64,000 nt of DNA from Eulemur rufifrons (GCF_041146395.1 NC_090989.1:246874843-246938842); one strand, 5' to 3'; counted from the first letter of the stretch, positions 1 to 10,974 are shown. Translations and numbers: made by a program. The notes: generated by a model from the letters alone, not told the origin.

Positions 1-69
1 GAGCCCACAACTAGCTCTTGCCCTTTAGAATTTTACATTCTAGAAGCAGAGTAAGGTATGGAGATTGGC

Positions 70-245
70 TTTTACTGAGATCTACTATGTGCCAACCAGT
101 TTATATTCATCATCTATTTTTTTTAAAAAAAGATCCTTATAACACCCTACGTTGTGGTATTAGTATTATCCCCATTTCATAGATGAAGAAAGACTTAGTT
201 TAAATGAATTGTCCTAAGTCACTAAGTTGTAATTATCATAGTAGA
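70..245 (-). repeat. MIR SINE, antisense
   Basis: The top strand reads like an inverted MIR: 'ctactatgtgccaaccag', then 'attatccccatttcatagat' and 'gaattgtcctaagtcacta'. These match the antisense MIR core and tail in order. It is diverged, with a T/A-rich insertion near 118-130. There is no coding content. The remnant is old and mammal-wide, so it carries no lineage information. Confidence 0.75.
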
Positions 246-759
246 TATCAGGGAGGAAAAGAGAATGGGGTGTTTAATTATAAGGTAAATGCTGCAAACA
301 ATAGTTTTCAGGAGAGAAGTTGAACTGGAGTAAGCACTTCTGTTTTGTGAAAAAAGAAATTAGGCACATGTGTCTCTTTTGACTCTGAATTATTATAGTT
401 TAACAATTTAGGTGTGATATAAATATGTGGAAATGAGACAACAGAACTGTGACATTCTTCTTTCTGAATGAGGAGAGAGGGTGTATCTACCAGTAGCTTC
501 TCACTCCTCAAGATGACTGTCATAACACATCAACCATGTGCATCATGTATATACAACATGTATTTATTTTTCTCCCACTTCTTTTGGTTCTGAATCTGCT
601 TTGATGTGAAAGTGTAATAATTTTAGTCAAAATAGTATTTCAAATTTAGCAGCTCTATAGAAAGGCATGAAACATAACATTTACAGTATGCATTGAACAT
701 AAAAAGGTTTGAATATCCCCAACTTTTCCCTCTTGTTCTCATATGCAGGTAAGACACTG

Positions 760-1005
760 CATTTGGGCTCAGGAACCCCTTGATTTGAATGCTAACCTGA
801 ACAGCTAGCTGTGCATCTTTGGGTAAATGAATAATACCAACTTCCTGAGTCTTTGTTTTCTCATCTATAATTTGAGGAAGGTAACACATAACTCTTAGGA
901 ATATTATTGGTATTAATTAGCAAAATGAAAGAAAACGTTTAGTATAAGATAAGGCACATAGTAGGTGGTAAATGTTTATGGGTTTCAATTAGTGTTTATT
1001 ATTAG
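760..1005 (+). repeat. MIR SINE, sense
   Basis: A sense-oriented MIR. It has a tRNA-derived-like head ('ttgatttgaatgctaacctg'), the core 'gtttt(c)tcatctataa', then 'aaggcacatagtaggtggta' and an 'aaatgtttatg' tail. All the blocks are in the right order, so it is nearly full length. It is heavily diverged. Confidence 0.7.
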
Positions 1006-1009
1006 TACT

Positions 1010-2370
1010 CTGATGATGGTTACTATTCTATTTGCTGGGAAAAGATGGTAGTCTGCATACGTAAAATCTCCTTATAATTTCCCAATGCCTCCCCAGCCAC
1101 CCTGGGTATTTCAGCAAGCAGAATAGAAGACAGGTGGGTAAAATATCAAGTGCAGACAGATTGCAGTGAGGTGAAAATTGCAATGTTGAGAGGTTGATGG
1201 TAAAATCAAACTGAACTTGTTCTTTTGTCATTCTGACTGGCTGGAACTGAGGATTTTCAATTCTCTCTCCAACCCAAGAAACTCCTTCTTACTGAGAAAC
1301 TTTCACAGCCATACTTATAAAGGAGAAGAGACGATTTTATTCTCAGGAATTCCTCTTAGAAAGGAACTTCATTCTTGGGGAAACTATTTTTTCTGGGTGG
1401 TAGATAGTGAGACACTGAGGAAATTGGTTTGGGCAGAATAATTATGTACAAACCCTGGAGTGAAGCTGGTTTCTGGAGAGGGAGAAGAAGAGAGAAAACA
1501 GCCAGAGAAGACAGAGGGAGAAGACAGGAGAAGATAGCCCATAGCCCCATGTGACATTTCCCAGTGACACTGTCCCTACCTCACACTATCAGCAGTCAGC
1601 CAATCTTCAGGACATCCTCAAAAAAAAAAAAAAAAGAAAGAAAGAAAGGAAAAAAGCAACCAAGAACTGATGGAAGTAAAAGGTCTGATCACTTTTGAAA
1701 TCAACACCTGTGACCACGGAAGCCCGTGGAGGAGACGCAGGAAGAGGCAGGAGGAGGTAAGCTGTTCACAGCCACTATAGGAATGAGTTTAATACATTGA
1801 GAGTTTGGGTAAAATTTAACCAGCGTGTTTAGGAGTGGAAGCTTCCTGATAGCATTCATTCTCCTTCAACATATTTACTAAGGGCTAGGCCAGAAAAACC
1901 AAGTACCTCTTTCTGCCTTTGTGCAAGAATGCACAGGAAGGAAAAGGAGTGTATGCCTGACTTTGGGGAGGGCAGGGGCAAACAGACCACGGGCTAGAGC
2001 ATCAGGGAGAGCTTCCTCTTGGAGTGCTTTCTTCACAAACGTGCCTACATCATTTTCCAAATGCTGTAGATAGAGGGACGTATTCCAAAATCCACATGGT
2101 AAAGATTAGGTCATTTGTGACATGATTGTTAAGATTATGGTGAAAGGAGCTAGAGAATGGTGGTATATACAGAAAGGAGAAAATGTGTGGCACCGTTTTT
2201 GGGATGTTTCTCCACTATCCAAGAGGAGGAAGGGCATGAAAAAGGGCTGGCTCCCTGCACATCATTTCCTCAACTTGGGGTCAGGTAAACCTGTTCTTTG
2301 GGCTCTTTTCTATGGGGAGGGGAGTGGGCAGTAGTGATTTCTACCTTTCCACTCCATCTCACTTATGTTC
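1010..2370. other. No gene seen; unassigned DNA with an A-rich tract
   Basis: I recognise no exon or repeat family here apart from the A-rich simple tract at 1620-1656. The short open frames of 60-74 codons have no recognisable domains, and their composition is that of random AT-rich DNA. Confidence 0.5.
1620..1656. repeat. A-rich tract with (AAAG)n
   Basis: About 15 A's are followed by several AAAG units and a further A run. No SINE body is recognisable immediately upstream, so the tract is listed as a simple repeat and not as a retroposon tail. Confidence 0.85.
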
Positions 2371-2375
2371 AACTT

Positions 2376-2500
2376 GTTTTGTGATCTTGGGGCAATTGTT
2401 AACCTTGCTACAGCTCAGTTGCCTATGCAACAAAATGGACCTCAAAAACCCACCTTAAAGGGGTACTTATGAGGATAAAATGAGATGACTTTTAAAATGA
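2376..2500 (+). repeat. MIR SINE fragment, sense
   Basis: The order 'tgtgatcttggggcaattg', 'caaaatggacc', 'gaggataaaatgagatg' is the central and 3' part of a sense MIR (the 'tgtgaccttgggcaagt', 'aaaatgggg' and 'gaggattaaatgag' blocks). The head is missing. Confidence 0.75.
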
Positions 2501-2701
2501 GTCAAATTTCTCTCCTACCAGATCTTCTTAATAAGTAGTTATTGGTTTCGAATCTGAATGATAAACATTGGCAAGGTCACTGAGTATGTCTTTAGTTAGG
2601 AAATAGTTTCTGTTTTAAAAAACTAATTGGTTTAAGTATTGATTAGACCTTCAATTTTAACTTTGTAAGTACCATGCCCCAAACAGCTGAGATAACAGCT
2701 C

Positions 2702-2713
2702 TAGATCACTGTT
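2702..2713. repeat. Target-site duplication, left copy (Alu 1)
   Basis: The 12-bp sequence tagatcactgtt is repeated exactly at 3049-3060, directly after the Alu 5' end (which lies to the right because the Alu is antisense). Perfect duplicates indicate a fairly recent L1-mediated insertion. Confidence 0.93.
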
Positions 2714-3048
2714 TTTTTTTTTTTTTGAGACAGAGTCTCACTCTGTTGCCCAGGCTAGAGTGAGTGCCGTGGCGTCAGCCTAGCTCACAGCAACCTCAAA
2801 CTCCTGAGCTCAAGCGATCCTCCTGTCTCAGCCTCCCAAGTAGCTGGGACTACAGGCATGCGCCACCATGCCCGGCTAATTTTTTCTATATATATTTTTA
2901 GCTGTCCATATAATTTCTTCCTATTTTTTTAGTAGAGGTGGGGTCTCGCTCTTGCTCAGGCTGGTCTTGAACTCCTGAGCTCAAACGATCCGCCCACCTC
3001 GGCCTCCCAGAGTGCTAGGATTACAGGCGTGAGCCACCGCGCCCGGCC
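2714..3048 (-). mobile_element. Full-length Alu SINE of strepsirrhine (lemur) type, antisense
   Basis: The element is antisense. It starts with a T-run (the poly-A tail), then 'gagacagagtctcactctg' (right arm), 'ctcagcctcccaagtagctg', a middle A-rich region and the left arm ending 'gagccaccgcgcccggcc'. About 335 bp is longer than a human Alu, because the junction carries an extra block around 2888-2925 with 'agctgtccatataatttctt'. Together with 'gtggcgtcagcctagctcac', this is diagnostic of strepsirrhine Alus. A 12-bp perfect target-site duplication flanks it. The A and B box region of the left arm is intact, but whether it is transcribed cannot be told. Confidence 0.96.
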
Positions 3049-3060
3049 TAGATCACTGTT
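3049..3060. repeat. Target-site duplication, right copy (Alu 1)
   Basis: Exact copy of the 12 bp at 2702-2713. It marks the 5' boundary of the antisense Alu, whose terminal 'cccggcc' ends at 3048. Confidence 0.93.
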
Positions 3061-3394
3061 ATATTAAATAAACAAGATATTTGGTTTGAAGTTGTTGGTT
3101 TTGCATGCTAAGTAAATCACTCAGCCATGGGAGAAGTGGGGTTACATATATAGGCAACCCCCTGGCCTCATGCATGAATGATATTGTCTGTTGCTCAAAC
3201 TGTGGCCTTGGAAGGATCCAATAAAATCATGTGGAGTCCTAAAATTCCACCACTTAACAATGGAATGAAGTGCCCATGTATGACTCTTTTAATATATATA
3301 TAAAAAAACCAAACCAAATTGACCTCCTCAGAAACCTGTTAGTTCTTTACTCTTTTCATCTGTATAAATGGCCCCACTATTCATGTACTTGCTC

Positions 3395-4035
3395 AGAGCA
3401 AAAGTCAGGAACTACCCTTGATTGCTCTGTTTCTCATGCTGCCTTCATCTAATTCATCAGCAACTGGATTGATTGTTCTATCTTAAAAAAGAAAAAATTG
3501 AGACTCTATTTCTTACCACTTCCTCTGCTACCATCCCAGTCCAAGCCACGATTATCTCTTACCTAGATGATTGTGGTGGCCTCTTAGTCATCTTCCTCTA
3601 TAGCTGCTCACTAACCTGGGCCTCCTATTTTCCATATGGCATCCACCTCAGTCTAGCCACCCAGATTTATTGATGTTTCAGAAACTTGCCAGCTTTATTG
3701 ATATTGTTGAAATCTGCCAAAATCTTTCCCACCTTGAGATATTTGCAATTCGTCTTCCTATGCCTGGAAAGCTCTCACCCAGAACTTTGCATGGCTTGCT
3801 CTTTCACTAAGTTCAGCACTCCTGCAAGGGTCTGCTTATCATCTTCTTCTATTCCTCTGATTTATTGTTCAAAGTCTCTCTTGCTACCTGTAATTTCATC
3901 ATATATTTGTCCATTTTTGATTGCCCCAATTCTCATTAAAATGTAAGCTCCATTCAGATGGGGACTTTATCCTACCCATTGCCTCATCTTCAGAGCATAC
4001 AGTTTGGGTTTGAGAGGTACTTGTTGAACAAATGA
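3395..4035 (+). repeat. L2 LINE 3' region, sense
   Basis: Successive blocks match the L2 3' end in sense: 'ctcttacctagatgattgtg' (from ORF2), 'tgcctggaaagctctcaccc', 'ggcttgctctttcactaag', and 'aaaatgtaagctccattcag' with 'tggggactttatc', ending in 'tacttgttgaacaaatgaca'. The open frames here are decayed. L2 is an ancient inactive LINE in placental mammals. Confidence 0.8.
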
Positions 4036-4045
4036 CAGAATGGAC

Positions 4046-4098
4046 TGTGTGTGTTTGTGTGTGCGTGTGTGTGTTTGTGTGTGTGTGTGTGTGTGTGT
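4046..4098. repeat. (TG)n microsatellite, interrupted
   Basis: About 53 bp of TG/GT with TTTG and GCG interruptions near the start and a pure run of about 20 bp at the end. It directly follows the 3' end of the L2 element. Interrupted runs are usually less length-variable than pure ones. Confidence 0.95.
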
Positions 4099-4281
4099 AC
4101 AGGAATACAGGATCTATACAAGGAACTACATCATGAATGAAAGGCACTAGGGATGGAATGCTTTGGACAGACACAAGGTCATTTGAGAAGGCCAGCAGCA
4201 GCATCATTTATGCAGCAATTGCATTACTGTTATGCACAGCTAGAACAAAAGACCTACGACCAAAAGAAAACATAACTATGG

Positions 4282-4485
4282 GTCAAACACTGCGCTACAC
4301 ATTTTCATATACATTGTCCCATTTAGTTCTCACCCCAGTGAGACTGGTGTTTTATCATTTAGATCAGGTGAAGAAATAGAGACCTGGAAGGATTAAATCA
4401 TTTGAACAAGTATGCAAGAAAGTGGTAGAGCTGGGATTTGAACTCAGGTTTTGTGACTTTAAGTCTGACGCTTTTCCTCTAAAAC
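4282..4485 (-). repeat. MIR SINE, antisense
   Basis: The antisense MIR blocks are in order: 'acattgtcccatttagttct', 'caggtgaagaaatagagacc', 'gtagagctgggatttgaact', 'ctttaagtctgacgctt'. It is near full length and moderately diverged. Confidence 0.82.
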
Positions 4486-5167
4486 TTGTTGTTTCTATGT
4501 TGTTACCAACAGTAGGAAAGCTCAATAGAAGGAAAGAGAAGAGAAGAGAGGAAGAATGAGAAGGGGATCCCAGCTTTAGGGGCCTCAATCAAGCCCCATT
4601 TCTGCAATCCTCCCCGATTGCTCCAGTATGTACTAAGTATCATTTCTTTGACTGAATTGTTAGTAGTTCTTATTTAGCACGTAGCACATTTCCTTTGCTC
4701 TTGCTAACCTTTCTGCATACACATTGTCCAAGTATTAGGTTGAATTTTATGAAATTGCCAACACTCTATCATTTTTGATCTACAAAAATAGCAATTCAAC
4801 ATGATTCAACCTAACAGAATGAGCATTTCTTGAAAGTAGGTTTCACATCTAATGTCCCTTTGCCTCTAGTAGTTTCTGAAATGATTAAATATTTGTTGGT
4901 GACTGATGATAGTGGACATACAATTCCCTCATGTAAACAGATAGAGGACAGACACAATGGCCTATGTTTCCCAGCACATTGAATATATTTTATAAACGTC
5001 ATTGGGCTGCAGTATCTCTGCAAATCATCACAGCAACAGCCTCCATCTCTCTTTTTCTTTACTTCAATAGAGTACTTTACCAACTGAAGCTTCCAGCCAG
5101 TGTATATGAAGTTGCCAATTTAAAAAGTTGAAAACAAAGGCATTTATAATAAGAAAAACTCATAATA

Positions 5168-5400
5168 ACTACCATTTACTATGTTCCAGATACACTATGC
5201 TTAGCACTTTATGTATATTATCACAATGAATCTTTATAATAATCCTGTGGGGAGGAAAAATAATGTCTTCATTTCATAGTAGCAGAGATTATGGCATTCA
5301 ATGGTTGAGTAAGTTGACCATTACAAGGCTAGTAAGTGGGAGAGTCAGAATTAAAACCCAGATCTGTCTGACACAGAGTCCATGTGCTTAACCACTCTGA
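5168..5400 (-). repeat. MIR SINE, antisense, near full length
   Basis: It runs from 'accatttactatgttccaga' through 'agcactttatgtatattatc', 'tggcattcaatggttgagta' and 'aaggctagtaagtgggagag' to 'acccagatctgtctgacaca' and 'gtgcttaaccactctgatat'. This is the complete antisense MIR order, including the tRNA-derived head. Confidence 0.88.
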
Positions 5401-5855
5401 TATATTACATCATCTCTGCCAAAGGGGCAACAAGGGCTTTGCTCCCTGTAGGAAGAAGTCCTTCAGGTGTCATGGAAACAGGCATCACACACCAATTCTG
5501 CTATCTAGCATCCATTTTCCCCAGTGTGCCTAAAATCAAAGAGCAGAACTTGCTCTCCTGAAGACACCAGGAAGTTTAGGATTTATGGTGTAAAGAGCCA
5601 TTTGCCATGGGGTAAGCAGATTCTCTTAGCCCACTTCTTAAAAATACAACTTGGCAGGACAGAGCTGTCACAGATAAACATCACACTGCACAGAGGAGCC
5701 AGCCAAAACAGGATGGTACTCTGAAAATGCCAGCATCAAAAATCAAGGAAAAACAACGTGAACCTTAATGATTATTCTAAGTTTGGTCTTTCTTCCTCAA
5801 AGTACTTATGTTCAGGGATGCACAACACTACATAAGGAATCTGGTTAAACCCAAT

Positions 5856-5874
5856 CAACAACAACAACAACAAA
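5856..5874. repeat. (CAA)n microsatellite
   Basis: A short, pure CAA repeat of about six units followed by A-rich sequence. Confidence 0.9.
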
Positions 5875-6049
5875 ATAAAAGGATTTCTCCACATTAAGGT
5901 GAGTTATTGAGAGTGTCTACAGCTTTCTCTGAAGAGCTTAGAGGAAGAATAATTTTTCTCTCTGGGATGATTCAATTGTGGCTTTGGTCTTTTTATCTCA
6001 GAGCAAGCAAATGGATTATGTGACCTCCCAAGGTTATCCCATAAGCCTT

Positions 6050-6360
6050 CAAGATCTGTGTTCAGATGATAAATCAAAACAAAGATAGTTCAGAGCTCCA
6101 CTTGAGTTCTACAGTGGCAGCCATAATTAGTGCGGTTCTCTCAAGGCCTGGCAGATGCCAGGTGTCAAAGCATCTTATTTTTAGAACATTGAAGTTGGTT
6201 GCCCATGTAAGGGATATAAACAGAAAGAGAGGAGCAGATAACGTCAAGGGCAACTTCACACACACATATTGATTATGCAAATGTCAGGGCCATACAGCTT
6301 CACATTTGGCAGACATTGCCACTAGCTGTCTCTCTCACCTCGCCAGACTCCTATGGATAG
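6050..6360. promoter_or_regulatory. Candidate conserved regulatory block
   Basis: The sequence is not repeat-derived and is less AT-biased than its flanks. It holds a perfect 7-bp inverted repeat (CCTGGCA-GA-TGCCAGG, 6147-6162) that resembles a nuclear factor I site with atypical spacing, and a perfect POU octamer ATGCAAAT (6275-6282). Such motifs also occur by chance. Function is inference only. Confidence 0.25.
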
Positions 6361-7001
6361 AAGAGCATTTTAGAAGACAAAAAGTGAGGAATACATATTA
6401 TTTTCTTTATGTCAAGGAAGTTCTGATAGATATTTGCATTACTTCATGGGGAATAGACCGCCCATATTAAATTACTCTGTGTTTCAATGCCTGCCACCAT
6501 TCAGCTGATTGTCTTCCATCTGAAAAAGGTTTCTTTGTTCCTCATTTTCGTTCACATGCCTCTCAATTTCCACAAGATTCCAGTTGTCACCAAAATCATA
6601 CACTCATTTTTACTTCTATCCCCAGCTAAACACAAACCCCAACTATGGGAAATTCTCACCCTGGATATTCAGATTGATTTCCCTGACTTTTCTGCTTCTG
6701 TAGTTACAGGCAAAGCTATTAATGATAACACAGTAGGCTGTGTCCCCAAATAACTCACCATCAGTTTGATGAATTTTGGCTAAAAATACCTCTTCAGTCT
6801 TCTACCCTAACCAATTAGTGACAGTGTTCTCACTTTGTATACCCTCTTAAATTCTTATATTTTCTAATATTTGAATACTAATTCAAGAAGGGCAATAGAT
6901 AGGTGGAAAAAAATGAAAACCATTTAAATTGTCAGCCATAGAAACAATGGCTACATAAAATGACATACCAATTGGTTCAATGTAATGTATGAAATTTCAT
7001 T

Positions 7002-7110
7002 AATGTATTCAATAATTATTTATTGAGTCCATGTGCCATATCCTGTGCAAGTTGCTAGAGCAGAGGCAAAGGAAACTGTCTCTGGATGGAAATATTCTCA
7101 GAGGTAAGGA
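7002..7110 (-). repeat. L2 LINE 3' end fragment, antisense
   Basis: 'aataattatttattgagtcc', 'catgtgccatatcctgtgca' and 'gttgctagagcagaggcaaa' follow the antisense L2 tail ('tttattgagcacctactatg' then '...gctggggatacag'). It is short and diverged. Confidence 0.6.
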
Positions 7111-8268
7111 AACAAGGCAAAAAAAACCAATTAAAGTAGTTATACAACACAGTAATTTTTGTAATGGAGGCAAGAACAGTGTGCTATGGGAGAATAGAGG
7201 AGGGAGTGATTAATGCAAAAAGAATTTAATAATATAAAGTGAAAAAGAAATAAAATTGTATCAATAGTATGGACACATCATATATGCATATGGACAAGCG
7301 TTAGAAGGCAATGAGGGAAAGTGAAGTTGATATGTTAAAGTGGTAGATTTCTGGTTGGTTTTCTATTTTTCCTTCTCTTTATTTTTATAATAAATGAAAA
7401 TTTGGTGAGGGAACATTAACTGAGTAAATGGAGCCTTGTGTAAAGTATCACTTACTAAAATGGATCTTGCCTAAATAAAAGGAGACACAAAAGAAAACTG
7501 ACAGACTTCTTATATATACATAAACACATGAAATTCATGTGCAGACCAATCTCAACACCACTAAAAGGCCACTTGTAAGAAGTATGAGAACTATTTTTTT
7601 CCTCATATTAACTGGAATATGTTGTTATTAGATAGGAAGTCAACTGTGGAATCAATACCTCTCTGGATAAAAAAAAAATTAATCATTTGATCATGGTTAA
7701 TGCAAAAGATTTATTGACTGGTAAAATAAATTTACCGATGATACTAACATTTGTCCAATTTTCTGGAGTTAGGTTTGGTTAGAATTTGATTAGAGTTGAA
7801 TTTAGGGTTCTTTCAATGTTATATATTATATTTGGTGATTTTTTCCCCCACTTTCTCATTGCCATTTCACATGTATCCTAAGTTAAGGAATAGCATTTCT
7901 TTTTTGGTAGAAGTTATATTTTGAGACTGGATTGTGGATAATTTAAGTATCATCATTGGTTCCTCATGAACAATATCAACATTAACTTGATTTCTACCTG
8001 TTTAAATCCTATTTATCATTAAAAGTCCATATCAAGTCACATGCCTTCACAAAATCTTTCCTATCAAAAACAAATCTAAATGGATATTTCCCCCCTTTTC
8101 ATAATGTCTGCCTCTTTAAGCATAAGTTAATAACTGATCATTTATTTGTTTCTAAATATTTATGTATGCTAGCCTTCACTACTTTACTTAATTACAAATT
8201 CTTTCAAAGGAGGTAATCTTATATTTTACCAGTTACCCCTAGTACCTAGTATATGGCTTAAACACTAA
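7110..8268. other. No gene seen; AT-rich unassigned DNA
   Basis: Very AT-rich, with no intact open frame of interest. The part around 7200-7400 may be a decayed L1M 3' end ('ttctatttttccttctcttt' before 'aataaatgaaa'), but the match is too weak to annotate. Confidence 0.45.
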
Positions 8269-9110
8269 TTTACATTTACAGAACATTTTATCTGCCTGCT
8301 GCTGAATACACATTCTTCTCAGGAACACATGGGACATTCTCCAGGGTAGACCATATGTTAGTCCACAAAAGAAATGTCAACAAATTAAAAAAATCTAAAT
8401 CATATCAAGTATTTTTTCTGACCACAATGGAATAAAACTAGAAATCAGTAACAATAGCAACTTTTGAAACTGTACAAATACATGAAAAATAAATAACATG
8501 CTCCTAAATGACCAATGGGCCAATAAAGACATTAGGAAGAAAATTTAAAAATTTCCTGAAACAAACTAAAATGGAAAACAACATATCAAAACCTATTGGC
8601 TACAGCAATAGCAGTACTAACAGGGAAATTTATAGCAATAAATGCCTACATCAAAAGTGTAGAAATACTTCAAATAAGCCATCTAATGATGCACCTCAAG
8701 GAACTAGAAAAGCAAGAAAAAACAAACTCAAAATTAGTAGAGGGAAAGAAACAATAAAAATCAGAGCAGAAGTAAATGAAATTGAGACTATAAAACAGTA
8801 AAGAAGATCAACAAAACAACAAGTTGGTTCCTTAAAAAGATAAACAAAATTAACAAATTTTTAGACAGACTAAGAAAAAAAGACCCCAATAAATAAAATC
8901 AGAGACAAAAGGGAGACATTATAACTGATACCACAGAAATACAAAGGACCATTAGAGATTATTATGGACAACTACATACCAATAAATTGGGAAACCTAGC
9001 AGTAATGAATAAATTCCTAGACATATACAACCTATCAAGATTGAACCATGAAAAAATAGGAAACCTAAATAGACCAATGAATAACAAGATAGAAGCAGTA
9101 ACAAAACTTC
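8268..9110 (+). pseudogene. L1 ORF2 remnant: endonuclease C-end and linker
   Basis: Degenerate ORF2 coding sequence. The frame 8508-8801 still reads like the region between the endonuclease and the reverse transcriptase of L1 ORF2p, with the run 'RKNKLKISRGKETIKIRAEVNEIE'-type residues, but it is broken by frameshifts and stops. The catalytic reverse transcriptase motifs are absent because of the downstream deletion. Confidence 0.85.
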
Positions 9111-9962
9111 TAGAATAAAACGTTTAGGAACTGCTTCAGGACATTGGTTTGGGCAAAGATTTCTTAGTTAAGAACTCAAAACACAGGCAACTCAAGCAAA
9201 AATATACAAATGGGATCACATCAAACTAAAAAGCTTCTGTACAGCAAAGGAAACAATGAAGTGAAGAGACAACCTACAGAATGAAAGAAAATATTTCGAA
9301 CTACTCATTTGGGAAGGGATTAATAACCAGAATATGTAAAGAATTCAAATAATAGCAAAAAATCAAAATGGGCAAAACATCTGAATAGACATTTCTCAAA
9401 AGAAGTCACACAAATCACCAATAGGTGTGTGAAAAAATGCTCAATATCACTAATCATCAGGAAAATGGAAATCAACACCATAATAAGATATCATTTCACC
9501 CCAGTTAAAATGGCTATTATCAAAAAGACATAAAATAGCAGATATAGCTGACAAGGATGTGGAGAAAGCGGAGTGCTCAAACACAGCTGGTGGAAATGTA
9601 AATTAATATAGCCACTATGGAAAACAGTATAGAGGTTCCTCAAGAAACTAAAAATAGAACTACCACATGACCCAGCAATTCTACTGGTAGGTATATATTC
9701 AAAAGATATTTGTACTCCTGTGTTTACTGCAGAATTATTGACAATAGTTAAAATATGGAATTAGCCTAAGTTTTTATCAAGGGATGAATAGATAAAGAAA
9801 ATGTGGTATATATACACAATGGAATATTATTTAGCCATGAAAAAGAAGGAAATTTTGTCATTTGCAGAAACATGGATGGTACTGGAGGACATTATTTTAA
9901 GTGAAATAAACCAGGCACAGAAAGACAAATATTGCATTTTCACATTCATATATGGGACCTAA
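9111..9962 (+). pseudogene. L1 ORF2 remnant: C-terminal part
   Basis: The top strand matches the C-terminal ORF2 of primate L1s: 'acatttctcaaaagaagtca', 'gatatcatttcaccccagtt', 'aaggatgtggagaaagcg', 'cccagcaattctactggtag', 'tggaatattatttagccatg', ending near 'tcatatatgggacct'. Many stops and indels. It abuts the internal deletion junction on its left. Confidence 0.85.
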
Positions 9963-10318
9963 AAAAAACTGATCTCATGGAGGTAGTGAATAGAATGGTG
10001 GCTTCTAGAGGTTGGTAAGGGTGTTGGGAAGGAGTAATGAAGAGGTATTGGTGAAGGGGTAATTCTGTTAAATAGAAGGAAAAAGTTCTAGTGTTCAATA
10101 GTGCAATAGGGCAACTATAGTTAACAATAATTTATTATATTTCAGAATAGCTAGAAGTTTTCGAATGTTCCCAACATAAAGCAATGATAAATGTTTGAGG
10201 TGAAGCATGTCTCAATTACCCTGATTTGATCATTATACATTGTATGCTTGTATCAAAATATAACATGTACTCCATGAATATGTACAATTATGTATCGATA
10301 AAAATTTTTTAAAAAAAG

Positions 10319-10832
10319 AGTTCAATACTTTTTAAAAATTGATTTTCATTTTCACATACACATGCACACATACATATCTATTATTTTCAGTTTTAGTTGA
10401 CACAGGTTTTATAAAACCTCTTGTATAAGGCTATGTCAAATTGAATTTTTAATATCCCAAAGAGGAATTTAATATTCACATACACACATTCAGCAAGATT
10501 CCTTGCAAAACCATCAGTTACTTCTGACACATAATGGTTCTTGCTGGCTTTATATTGAATTTAATCAAAGCCAAGGACAACTTTCTGTAACATCCGTAAC
10601 CAGGTGAAATGCACAGGGTACTCAAGGTCAGGGCTAATTACTCAAATTTGCACCCACATGGCAGCTGTGAAAGACTTAAGATGTGCATGTACTCGTTAAT
10701 TGAGGGTCAAGCTGTTCTCTGTAGAATTTAGCAAAACTCTAGCTAAAATATAATGGTATTCATTTTGAGGTAAAATCCCCTGGTCATTAAGCACTTTGAG
10801 ATGTGATTTTTTTTCTGTCATAAGTGAGAGAA
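10319..10832. promoter_or_regulatory. Non-repeat block; candidate regulatory DNA at 10520-10800
   Basis: No repeat is recognised. Within 10520-10800 there is a TAATTA homeodomain core (10635-10640), an E-box CAGCTG in 'ggcagctgtga', and TTAATTGA (10696-10703) within about 70 bp, in a context less AT-biased than its surroundings. This arrangement is common in developmental enhancers but is not proof of one. No transcript evidence is visible. Confidence 0.25.
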
Positions 10833-10962
10833 TTTGAGTCCAGATGAGCTCCAATCCTAGCTGTGCTTCTAAAAGCTGTGTGACCTTGGGCCGATTCTTG
10901 CCCCTCGCTGAGCCTCACACTGTTGCCAGTTACTAATGGGTCACTAAGTACTGTTTTGGCTC
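10833..10962 (+). repeat. MIR SINE, sense (5' and core part)
   Basis: 'atttgagtccagatgagctc', 'aatcctagctgtgcttct', 'agctgtgtgaccttgggccg' and 'gctgagcctcac' follow the sense MIR head and core. It then breaks off into unrelated sequence. Confidence 0.78.
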
Positions 10963-10974
10963 AGACTATAATTC

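Larger units (their letters stand above)
5400..7000. other. No gene seen; mostly unassigned, non-repeat DNA
   Basis: No repeat family is recognised over about 1.6 kb, except a (CAA)n tract at 5856-5874. The open frames (up to 88 codons) show no domain. The part at 6050-6360 has a more complex composition and is listed separately as a possible regulatory element. Confidence 0.5.
8268..10318 (+). mobile_element. L1 LINE, sense, 5'-truncated with internal deletion
   Basis: The L1 begins inside the ORF2 endonuclease coding region ('gctgaatacacattcttctc') and continues to the start of the reverse transcriptase ('gaccaatgaataacaagata'). Around 9108-9112 it jumps to the far C-terminal part of ORF2 ('ggacattggtttgggcaaag'), so about 2 kb of reverse transcriptase sequence is missing. 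It then runs through the ORF2 end near 9960 and the 3' UTR to 'acatgtactccatgaatatg' and an A-rich tail at about 10297-10318. The 3' UTR resembles L1MA/L1PB-age families. No clear target-site duplication was found. It cannot be active. Confidence 0.93.

Noticed and set aside
1620..1656. Poly-A/AAAG tract as a possible retrocopy or SINE tail
   Set aside because: No SINE, L1 or gene-like body and no target-site duplication recognised beside it.
3899..4207. 102-codon bottom-strand frame with a His-Thr repeat
   Set aside because: The HTHTHT run is only the translation of the TG microsatellite.
8508..8801. 97-codon frame that could be taken for a small basic protein
   Set aside because: It is a fragment of decayed L1 ORF2.
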